Assembly (NCBI GenBank): GCA_019925795.1
Contig: CM034304.1
Span: forward strand, 24,878,228-24,942,227
DNA: 64,000 nt
Origin: Dendrobium chrysotoxum
Taxonomy: Eukaryota; Streptophyta; Magnoliopsida; Asparagales; Orchidaceae
Direction: 5' to 3'
Part shown: positions 40,001 to 52,000 of the stretch, in pieces
How the letters are laid out: the number at the start of each line of letters is the position of its first letter
How positions within the stretch are numbered: position 1 is the first letter of the stretch
Notes under the pieces: generated by a model
Seen by the model: the letters and a program-made list of their open reading frames with translations, nothing else
What the model was told of the DNA's origin: nothing
Database searches by the model: none
Position numbers and translations under genes: made by a program

Positions 40001-43000
40001 CTCGTAGGTTGTGGGAGGCTCAGTCTCCCTCTAAAGGTGTGGCTGCAAGCAATAGTTAGTGAAGACAAGGGCAGCCTCTCGGGTTGCTAAAAATAGAGGC
40101 ATCGACAACATGGTTGCAGCCAAGCTGGAAGTGAATGCAGTTGATCAAGGTGCCACTAATCCCAAGTTGCAGGAAGCTATGGAGGTTGTAAGCTACAGAA
40201 TTACCATGAAGTCAAATTCGGCCCTAGGCGTTTCGCCATTTATTCCTAATATTTATAAGGAAGCCAAGCAAAGTAGCGAACTGCATAGCTAGGAATTCAA
40301 AAAGCAATGCACTCATTGGGATTGTTCAAAGTGATTTCGATCACTATGGATTGTTTTATCTGCATTTTTGAGATTATAGTAAAATTCAGATTGATTTTTT
40401 TCTTATAAAAAAATTAGATCGTTTAGATTGCAAAGATTGTAAAGTTATTCCGAATGAAAAATTATATATCCAACATCGATTATTAGTTTTGGACTTTAAG
40501 ATAAAGTGACAGAAAATAAAAAATAAAGTAAAACGATATTCTAGGATTAAATGGGGCATTTAAAAAATATTAATAAAAATATTTTTGAGAGTAAAATTTT
40601 AGATCTTAAGATTTTATCTGTGCATGCGGATGCTAATGTTATGTGGGAAAAAGTGACTAATGAAATTAAGAATATTGCAAAAGATGTGCTTGGAGTATCA
40701 AAGGGAAAAGCTTATAATAGTAAAAATAGTTTATGGTGGAATTCAAATGTACAAGAAAAGATAAAAAATAAGAAGATTTGTCATAAAAATTATTTAGATG
40801 TAAAAATTCTGATAATTGGGAAAGATATAAAGAGGCACGTAAGGAATCTAAGAAAGCAATATGCGATGCAAAGATCTTAGCGTTTAATGATTTATATAAT
40901 AGATTTGATAATAAGGTGGGAGAAAGATATATGTATAAGTTAACCAAACAAAGAGATAGGAGTAGTAAGGATTAAGTTCAAGTGAAGTGTATTAAGGATG
41001 AAGATCAAAAAATATTTTTCTTAGAAAATGATATTCAACAAAGGTAGATGAGATATTTTGCCAAACTTTTTAATGAAGAATGTGAAAATACAATTGACTT
41101 TAGTGACCTTAGCACCCTAAATGAAAATAAAGATTTCTGTTTTTATCGACGTATTAGTAAAACCTAAGTTATAGAGGCTTTAAAGAAAATGAAGTGTGGA
41201 AAAGTTGTTGGACCTGATGATATTCCAATAGAGGTGTGGAAATGCTTAGGAGATGAAGGAATTTCTTGGCTTACTAAACTTTTTAATACTGCTTTGAAAA
41301 CTAAAAAGATGCTAGATGAGTGGAGAATGAGTGTGTTAATTCCTATTTTTAAGAATAAAGGTGATGCACAAGATTGTGCGAATTATAGAGGAATTAAGTT
41401 AATGTGTCATACTTTAAAACTATAGGAGCAAGTTATAGAACGTAGGTTGCGGCGTTATACTAATGTTTCTCAAAATCAATTTGGATTCATGCCGGGTAGG
41501 TCTACTATGGAAGTCATACATTTATTGAGAGGTTTGATGGAGAAATATAGAGAGAATAATGAGGATCTACATATGATATTTATTGATTTAGAGAAAGCAT
41601 ATGATAAAGTTTCAAGAGAAGTGCTATGGAGAGTTCTTGAAAAGAAAGGAGTTAATAACGCTTATATTCAAATCATTAAAGATATGTATGTAGGAGCTAT
41701 TACTTGTGTTCAAACACAAGGTGGTTTGACCAAGTATTTTCCTATTTTGCTTGGATTACATCAACGATCAACCTTAAGCCCATATCTTTTTGCTTTAGTC
41801 ATGGATGTTCTCACTAGACATTTGCAAGAGGATGTATCTTGGTGTATGCTTTTTGCTGATGATATTCTTCTTGTTGATAAGACTAGAGAGGTAGTTGAAG
41901 GTAAACTTGAATTATGGAGGTCAACCTTAGAGTCTAAAGGTTTTCGCTTGAGTAGATCTAAAATTGAATATATGGAGTGTAATTTTAGTAGTAATAGACT
42001 TAGTGAGGAGATTAACTTTGGGTGATCAAGTTATTAATAAGCGTACACGTTTTAGATATCTTGGATCTATTGTTCAGAGTGATGATGAAATAGATGGGGA
42101 TATTTTCGGCAGAATTCAAGTTGGATGGTTGAAGTGGAGGAATGCATCGGGCTTGCTGTGTGATAGAAAAGTCCCCCTCAAACTTGAGGAAAAATTCTAT
42201 AAGAAGGTGGTGAGACCTGCAATGCTTTATGGTGCTGAAAGTTGGCCATTAAAAGAGAAGCATAATACTAAGTTAAGTGTTGCAGAGATAAGGATGCTCA
42301 GGTGGATGAGTGGCTTTACTCTTAGAGATAGGATACGAAATGAGCATATTCATGAAAAGGTTGGAGTAGCTCCAATGGAAGATAAGATTAGAGAGAGTCG
42401 CCTTAGATGGTTTGTTCACATAAAACGGGGGCCTTCCGATGACCCGGTTAGGAAAGTTGAGGTATTAGATTTAACTTATGTTAAGAAAGGTAGAGGTAGA
42501 CCTAAAAAGACTTGGTTAGAGAATATTAGAAATGATCTTTCCTTATTAGATTTAAACGAGAATTTAACTTTTAACATGACACAATGAAGAAAAAGGATTC
42601 ATGTAGCCGACCCCACGTAGTGGGACAAAGGCTTGATGTTGTTGTAGTTGTTTGATAGCACACAAGTGAGGGATGTCATCCTGCAAGGGCAACCTTTAGC
42701 AGGCCACATAATAGGCATTGATAACTGGTCGACGAACTTTTCACCAACATCACTACAAGGAATGACATCACCACTATGGGTCTGCTTTCTCCATTTACCT
42801 CTACTATACTGATACCACAATAACATTGCTAAGATTGCTTCAGGAATTGGCCAGCCGCTCTCCATGGATTTGCAAATTGCTGAATGGTGCTGCAGCAACT
42901 ATGCCTGAATGTGTATTCGTGTTGATCTTTCTAAGAAGTTGGCCACTGGGATTTTGATCCAAGGACTTCACAAAAGATTTTTTGAGGCAGTCGAGTATGA

Positions 43001-46000
43001 AGGGATTTCCGATCTGTGTTTCCAATGTGCGCAGATAGGACACAAAGTCAGTCAAAGTAACCAACAGCCCAATTCTCAACAACTAGCCAAACAATTTCAG
43101 CAAACTACACATAATTTGGAGATCATGAATGCAATGAATCAGCCCAGCACCTCTCTAACTCAACAGAACCAGTCAGGCTGAAGCACAGGGATGAGAATTA
43201 GTGAGGCTGAAAGGTCGAGGGTGGTTCCCCTAGGTGCAGCAATTTCTACAACTAAAGATCCTTCTTCTCAGGCAGCCAAACATTCCAATTTAGCTGCTCA
43301 AAAGGTTGAAAGTGATGTGTTTGACTACTGAAGCAGATTATTCCTCCTGAGACTGAGCAGCCAAATGGTATTGAGTAGAAAGAAGCAACTTAACGGCCCT
43401 TGGATTCTTGTAGCTAGGAAAAAGAACAGACATGTAAAGAAAGGTGGCCTTTCCCTCTCTAGTGACCCCTCATATAAGAGAAGCAGCCTAACTCTTCCTC
43501 CAAAGAGTTCCAAAGAGTAGTAAAGGTTTCAACAACTCTGAAACGGTCAAGGCAACAACAAATCACGTGCAGGTCCCTTCTCATCTATTGACTTCAACAA
43601 TGGCAATCCTCAATCACATTTATTCTCAGCTGGAACGGCTCAAGGGGCAATTGAACAAAAGTAGTAGAAGACCAACATTCTCCAGGCCATGAGACAGCAA
43701 AGGAAAAATCTCCAAGGCTCATTTCGATAAAGAATTGCTGCAACATGGGCCAATAGAACCACTACTAAGGAAGCAGAAGAAAGCTACAATTGATAGGACA
43801 GATGGCAGGGACGTGCCCTCTTCAGGTGCCCAATGACCATCATTTTCATGTGGAATTATAGAGGGGACCGCAAGGAGGAGGTGGGTAACTATCTCAAGCA
43901 TATTGTTGGTGAACAAGATGCCCTTTGTGGGGCTTATTGACACTAAAATTGGGGATGTCACTAAAAAGGATATTGACAAACTCATTGGCTGCAATTGAGA
44001 CAACTTCTATCAACCGGTAGTTGGCAAGTATGGCGATATTTTGGCACTTTGGAGGGACAACATTACATTTTCTTGTCGTGGCTCATTCTTCTCAATGCAT
44101 TATGGGTGGGGTCAGTTTTCCTGAAAATAAGGTGTAAATGGTAGCTATTGTTTATGCTCAGAAGGAATACTATATCAGATGGGCTCTTTGGCATCTTGTC
44201 ACCACTTCATTGGATCACTCTCTCCCCATTATTGTTGGTTTAGATTTCGACTGCATCCTTTTCCAAGAGGATAAGAGAGGTGGAAAGAAGATTACTGACT
44301 CCCAAGGTGTTCAAGATTTGGAAGATTTTATGGCTTGCTATCATCTTCATAATCTTAGTTCTTGTGGTCCTAAATACACATGGGGCAATAATAAGTAGGG
44401 AAATAGCAAAATTTGGGTCAGGCTAGATAGGCCCCTGATCAACTCCATTGCTTCTGACCTCTTGCCTCATTTTGTTGTGTTGCATCTCATGAGACTCTCA
44501 TCTGATCCTTGCTCTATCTTATTACACGTGATTCAGCGGAATTATGCTCATCCCACCAGATGGTTAAGATTTGAGGACACTTGGCTCACTTATCCCAATC
44601 CTTGGAAAATTGTCTGGGAGAGATGGAAGAAAAGGACTATGGTTCTCATGTAGAAATTCTTTAGAGGAAGTGCACAATAACTCTCAAAACCTTGTTCCAT
44701 TAGAGTAAACACAAAATTAAAGAGCTCACCGTGCTTAAGACCACACTTGAGAAGGAAATTATGGAGATGCAAATTATGGAGTGTTCATCCATCGGCCTTA
44801 CTCCTAATCTTGAAAAGATTCTTTGCACAAAGGTGAAGGAGCTGAACTCTACCCTTGCCCGTATTAATTCATGGCGGAAGCAACGTGCCAAAGACAGGTG
44901 GCTTCAACAAGGTGAGGCAAACTATCATTTCTTCCATTCAATTGCTTCTTCTAGATGAAAGAGCAATAGAGTTAATAGTGTCAAAATGAATAATTGTGAT
45001 GCTTCTGCGGACCCAAATGTCATCCGTGAAGAGTTCTTTCACTTCTTCCCTTCAAAGTGGGGAGAAAGACAAGTGCAACTTCACAATTGGCCTTCATTTG
45101 ACAACAAACTAGCCATCACTTCCGATATGAAGGACCATTTGGATCAATGTCTCTGAAACTAAAATATGGGAACTTGTTCGTTCTTTGGGGTGAAATAGAT
45201 CTCCAGGTATGGATGGCATCACGGTTTCTTTCTTTACAAACTTTTCGAATATGGTTGAAGGTGAAGTCACTGCTGCAGTGAGGGCATTCTTTACTACAAG
45301 TCGCATGATGCCTTACTGGAAGGATTGGTTCTCATTTCTAGGGTGTGCAATGTTGACACTCCTGCTAAATTCAGACCTATCAGTCTACGGCAAACTATAT
45401 ATAAAGTTGTCGCCAAAATCTAAGTGAATCGGCTCAAAGCATTCCTCTCCTCTATTATTTCAGAAGAACAAGGTGTTTTCATCCCTAACAAATCTATCAC
45501 TAGCCATTGTCTCATTGCTCAAGAGGTCATTAATAAATTGCAGCACATGACTGCCACCAAAGGACTAATGGCCTTGAAAGTTGATATGGAGCAGGCATGT
45601 TATCATATGAGTTGCAAGACCCTTGAGAGGATCCTCAATGAGTTTGGGTTTCCTATGAAATATAATTAGTGGCCTCTTCAATGCATCCAGCAGCCCCAAT
45701 TTTGCATTATTGATTAATGGGAAGATTAATGGGAAGAGGTCCAACTGGATTGAAGCCCAATGTGAGTTTTATCAAGGTTGCCTGCTGTCCTATACTTATT
45801 TATATTATGTTCTGAACTCCTCTCTATGGCTTGCCACCAATGGGGCCATCATATGGGTGTTGCTTTAGCAAAAGGTGGAACTATATTCTCTCACATGCTC
45901 TACACCAATGACATCTTCCTTTCTACTCTAGCAACTATGCAAGCAACCAAATGAATTATCCTCTATCCTTCAAGCTTATTGCAATTGGACTACATAAAAA

Positions 46001-49000
46001 GTTAAAAAGATCAAATCGGCCATTTTATCTAGTTATGTCTACTCCTTAGAAAAAAAATTGTATAGCCAAAGCCCTTGGGCTCCAAAAGGTGAATGAACTA
46101 GAATATTTGGGAGTGAAGCTTGCCATGAGAAAACTCATTAATAGTGATTTTAGGAATCTCATTCAAACAGTAAACAACAACAACAACAACAAGCCTTTAT
46201 CCCACTATGGGGAGTCATCTACGTGAATCATTTTTCTCCATTGTAACCTATTAAGAATCAAATTCTCATTTAAATCAAATAAAAAATGATCATTTTTAAT
46301 ACCTTATAACCAAATCTTTTTAGGTCTACCTCTACATTTCTTAACATAGGCATATCTAATACATCTACTTTCTTAACCGGGTAATCGGAAGATTGACATT
46401 TGATGTGGCCAAACTATCTAAGGCAACTCTCTTTAATCTTATCCACCACTGGAGCTACTCCAACCTTTTCACGTACATATTTGTTTCGCATTCTCTCCCT
46501 AAGAGCAAAGCCACTCATCCACCTGAGCATCCTCATCTCTGCAACACTTAACTTAATTTCATGCTTCTCTGTTAATGGCAAAGAAGAAATTTAATGCCTA
46601 AAAAAGCCATCACCTCTCATTAACTCCTCACTATTGTCTCTTCATATGTACCTCATGACACATACATTAATTCCGCGTGCACTACTTAGTGAGCTAGAGA
46701 AACAAAGCTGCAACTTCTTACGGAATAAAAGCCCCACTCAGCCAAGCATACATTATGTTGCTAGGAAAACATCTATAAACCAATCAAGATTGGCGGGCTT
46801 GGTTTTCGTGCAACTCAGCTTGCTAAGACACCTGCGTGCAAGACTAGCCTGGAACTTCCTTAATCAACCTGGATTGATGCTACACAAATGCTTGTATGAG
46901 CGCTATGGTCGCTATATTTGGTTTGCTGAAAAGCACATAATCGATTCTTTTACTTGGTGTATTATCAAAGATGTTCTGGTCTGCAAGGCCTAATTAGTTG
47001 GACAATCGTAAATGGCATAATTGTGAATGTGCTTGCTGATGCGTGGATATTTGATCTATCTTTAAACAAGCGGCCTAAGTTTGTTAATGTCAATCAATTA
47101 CTGGACTCTTATGTAGATGAGCTGATGTCTAAAATGAGCAAATGGGATTATCAAATGCTTCACGTATGATTTGGAGAAGCACTGGTCCAAAAAATCATTA
47201 TCATTACAATTCAGATTCATCTGTTGGCCGACCGATCAAACCTATTATATACTCCAATTGGAAGGACAATTATTGTTGTTGTGTATTCCTCCATCTTTCC
47301 CAACTCATATGAACTCCTTCCTTGCCTGCAAAAATTAAACTTCACCCCGGGAATGATTTTGTTGGTGGCGGCTATTATTGAATGCACATCCTACAACCCT
47401 ATGGCTTTGCTAAAGAGGCTTGATGGGCTCGACTAATCTTTGGAACTACAATCAGCCTGAAACGACTAAGCACACTGCTATTCTTTACAGTGGTCTACAT
47501 ACCATTTTGTTTATGTTATTAAATGGGGTTTTGTTATTCCACAATTTTCCAACTTGGAGGATCTTGGTACCAATTTCAGCAAACTGAAAGGATCTCAGAT
47601 GGCGGCAGCCCGCATTCATTGTTGTGCAGTTTGTCAATATTGGAGAGCACGTAATGCAAGGAAACATCACAGATCTCATGCTACTCCAATTATGGCAACC
47701 AGAGTTCTTGAATCAATTACCAACTCACGGGCCTTACTCTTCCAAGGACACTGAGACTACCTATAGTTGAATCAGCTAATTTCATCTCCTATATGGTGCC
47801 CTCCCCTTCTTGGTTGGCTTAAGGCCAATGATGATGGTGCACTCCTCTCTTCATATAAGGTTGACATTGGAGTTATTATTCGTGATGACCAAGGCACCCT
47901 CATTATTGCTACAGGCCACCCCCTTGAATATTGGGATAGTACATATATTGAGATACAAGCCCTTCTATTTATTAAGAATATTTTGGAACCTGGGTGTATG
48001 AGGTTAATGGCATTATCATTGAAGGAGATAACAAGAGTGTCCTTGACCATATTCGGAGCTCTATGACAGCCAAAGCTTGGATGACCTGACCTCAAGAGGC
48101 CCCCAACATCAGCTTTCTAGGTGATTTCAAATAAGTTATTTTTCATCATATTCATCGCGAAGCCAACAAGGCGGCTCTCTGAGCTGGCTGCTAATTTTGC
48201 TCTAGATTGCAACTTTTTTATGGAAAAGTGCTTACAGTGAAGACCTTCCTTCTGATTTTTTATTTTTTTTGTTAAAGAAAGATAGGGATAGAATTGTATA
48301 CTCCTAACGGTATAGTTTTGACTTTTGATATAGTAATACAAAATGCACATTTCAAAAAAAGGGAGTAGTGGGGAAGATTTGACAGACAAGTGTACCAAAA
48401 GCTTATTGAATATGTATTATAGTTCTATGATGATTTATATGCTCATTGGGATCAGAGGACCCATCATAAGAATCAATAGTGAACATCTTGAATACTACTA
48501 GAATGAGATTTAAGATAATTTCATCAATAAAGGGTGAAAACTCCCGGATGTTTCGTCGAGTAGTAAGCTGGTTCCCATCCCTTATAAAAAATTATTCTTG
48601 AACGAGACATCGTAGCTCATCTCGTACATCACTAGGAGTATCCATAAGCTGGGGATGGGACAAGTTTACTAAGGCTAATGTAGCATTTTGAGTTGACCGA
48701 GTGGCATGAGAAGGAAGAGTTGAAATAGCAATATCAACAAGTTATGAGTTAGGCAGTGGTGGAGTAGGAACTTCAACATGATGTTGAGATTGTCCTCCTC
48801 TAGCATCTTAAAATTATGCAGCCCCATTTTATTATTAATTTTGTGGCTGGTTAGCTCCATCATATTGTTATAGTATTATGTGTTGGTTAACCTCTACTAA
48901 AAGTTGAAGCATCCGAGCTTATTGATCCACCATCTTGCATATTTGATCCTCTAAGAATGGAACCTGGCCTACTCAAGCATGATTGCAATGTACATGATTT

Positions 49001-52000
49001 CTGGACTAATTCTTGTTTTAATAAGTAATGTTATTACTTCTGTCAGTCAATGAGTTGGTGTTGTTATGATATTGGGATATCTTTTCCCATATATGGCAAC
49101 AAACTATTATGTGCTAGAAAATTTATAGCAATATATAAAATTACATGTCATAACTTTGCACGAAGATCCAACACACACACAAATAAAGAAAAATAATATG
49201 AAAAACCAATACTTTTGAATAGAAAACCTGAGAAAAATTTTAGGGACCTGGCCCAGTTGAAATAATCTACTATGCACTTGAAATTAAAAAAAAAATCCAC
49301 TCTTCCTCATAATTAGAGAATATGAGATTAAGAAATTGATAGCACTTGATTGGTCTCATATAGTTTTAGTAGAAATTTTGAATGAAATAGTGGAGGAAGG
49401 ATAATAGCAGACGAATGATATCAATTAGGCAATAGTAGTTGAACGATCATGGTTGGACAATAGCAATCAGAATGGACTATGAAATTTGGGCAATAGTGGT
49501 CAGGTGGCGACAGTCAATCCATGGAGGTCGGATAACGACAATCAGACAATGGCAGTTGCTAGCTATAATCATCGACGTTGAACATAGGGTAGAATTCTAG
49601 ACTTCTTCAGTTGTCCTCAATCCCAAGTCTCACATCCCCCTCTTATGATAATGGGGCAATATGGAGTATTTTGAGAGTGGCACTTTGATAAATCTAGCAA
49701 AAAATCCATAACACTCCATCCAACATCCCATATTAACTCTTGTGATCATAGATTGTTCATTCAATATTTAGTCATATTAACCTCAAAATCCAGTGATCTT
49801 GGACTCATTGAATTTATCTAGTCAAGAAACTCGATTTAATTATAAGCTTGAAAATTTAGAGATCGTTTGGTCCTTCAATTAATGTCCTGAAGTATCTAAA
49901 CATACTTTAAGTGCATGATTTGGACTCATTTAGATTTGGAGCAAATCTCTTTTGCTACATTGGGCTGATCAAATGGATTTTCTGATAACATATCAAGAAG
50001 TACTAAGAATATCATAAAGGCTTACAAGACATTTTATAAAATTGAAACTAGATCAACAATATTATATTGATATGAGTGTTGGGTAGTACAAAAGTACTAA
50101 TAACCAACTTGAGCATGGTGGAAGAGCAAAATTTAAGGTGGTTGATCATAAAGAAACACCAATAAGCGTATAAGAAACACCAATAAGATAGGTTAAAAAA
50201 AAGTTTGAGTATACAATAATGAAAAATAACTTAGGTAGCTTAGGCATGTATAACGAAGTGTAGAAGAAACACCAATATGATAGGCAAAAAAATTAGAGTC
50301 AAAGGATCATGAAAAAATAGTCTAGATCGATAACACGTTTTAAGTTTAACTTCTACTTTATTTTAAGTGAGTAGTTTCTTTGATTTTCAAAGTTTTAGGT
50401 GTTATAATAATGCATGTGAAGATCACCATTAAGAACAGATTACGTTCTCTTCGCTAGTTTGGTTCTTTGTTGGCTTTGGTCTAGTCGTTGGTTGTTATTT
50501 TGTTACGAGGATGTTTGATCATTAGTTCTCCATTGTTTTGCTATGGGGTCACTTAGTCCTTTGCTAGTTCTTTGTTGTTTGGGGTTCTTTGTTATTTTGG
50601 CAAATAGCTTAACTATGTTGCCTTCACAATTGACCCATGACTTCAATAGAATTTACCAATCATGATTTGAGATCATTGCTATAGTTGAGGCAAGAATTGT
50701 GACTTTTCAGCTCAGAGAGGTTCCCAATCCTATATAATTATAATGAATGTTGTGGTATCTATCCATAAATATGGGCTTTATGGCATGTTAAAAACAGTCC
50801 AATAATAATTACTTTTGAGTATTTTGTTTCATCTTTGTACTTGAGTGTTGGTTGGATGTAAATCATTTTGAATGTGGTGTACATGGTGACAACCAAATTC
50901 CCAGTGAAGCCATCTACTTATACATGCTTGAGGCATAATTTTTTTGGGTGATTTCTTTCCTTGATCTTACTATATTCTAAATTTTAGTTACTGATCTACT
51001 AACATGATTGAACCTGGTCAAAAATTGTAAAATCTTTTTTTTTTTTTTTTTTTTACTGTGATCTGATTTTTTTTTTTTTATTGATCCTAAATTTCTATGC
51101 TAAATTCCCATTAGAGGGGCCATTAAACTATCACTTGGGGCAAATTTTATGAGTGCCTAATTTTCATAATGGATCATATTTGTTTACATTGATGTTATAT
51201 ATTTCATAATGGTTAAAAATTGTACAACCTAATTTTTTTTAATTGTGGTCGGATTTTTTTATCGTAGCAAGTTGATCCAAAATTTCTATGCTAAATTCCT
51301 ATCAGGGTGACAATAAACTATCAATTGGGGCAAATTTTACATGTTTCTAATTTTCATAATGGATCATCTGTGTTCACATTGATGTTATATAAACTGTTAA
51401 TTTTGATTATATATGCATGATTTTCATGTATTACATCAAATAATCATGTGAGGAAACCTTAGCCTTTAAGATGTCCAGCATAAATTTTGATATTATAATG
51501 TATCAATACCTTGGGATGTTAGTCAAGAGTTATCTAATTTTAAAAATTTATATACTGATGAATAAGTACCAAATAGAAATGTATGGCACGCATTTGATAA
51601 TGGATCAATATTACCTAATTTTTTACAACAACAACATCAAGCCTTCTTCCCACTGCGTGGGGTTGGCTACATGAATCTTTTTTCTCCATTGTGTTCAATT
51701 AAGATTCAAATTCGCGTTTAAATCTAATGAACAAAGGTCATTTTTAATACTTTCTAACTAAGTATTTTTAGGTCTACATCTACATTTCTTAACATAGGAC
51801 AGATCTAATACATTTACTCTCCTAACCGGGTCATCAGAAGGCCAATGTTTTATGTGACCAAACCATCTAAGGTGACTCTCTCTAATCTAGATCCAACCTT
51901 TTCACGTATATAATCGTTTTGCATTCTGTCTCTAATTGTAAAGCCACTCATCTACCTGAGCATCCTCACCTCTGCAACACTTAACTTAATTTTATGATTC

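Larger units (their letters stand above)
42662..48360 (+). mobile_element. L1-type LINE, decayed
   Basis: Plus-strand L1: ORF1 (42662-43180), ORF2 endonuclease (43836-44650), RT (45170-46140), zf-RVT-like region (46600-47160), RNase H (47780-48060), and a 3' end with short poly(A) (48354-48360). ORF1 is interrupted upstream by an RTE, and ORF2 by a 405-bp RTE fragment at 46175-46579. It sits in the gag of the Tat-like gypsy. Its 5' limit and target duplication were not found. Confidence 0.75.
28165..49990 (-). mobile_element. Tat-like Ty3/gypsy element split by nested insertions
   Basis: Minus-strand pieces in order: 5' LTR (49062-49990), gag N-part (48800-48361), gag C-part with CCHC knuckle (38510-37800), protease (37752-37447), RT (36800-36187), RNase H (28930-28490), partial 3' LTR (28450-28080). 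Between them lie the L1/RTE block and the plus-strand chromovirus. No integrase was found between RNase H and the 3' LTR, suggesting an internal deletion. The element inserted in an RTE remnant. Confidence 0.65.

Noticed and set aside
40551..42587. A host gene for a reverse-transcriptase-like protein
   Set aside because: It has RTE termini and tail, stops and a frameshift, and disrupts L1 ORF1.
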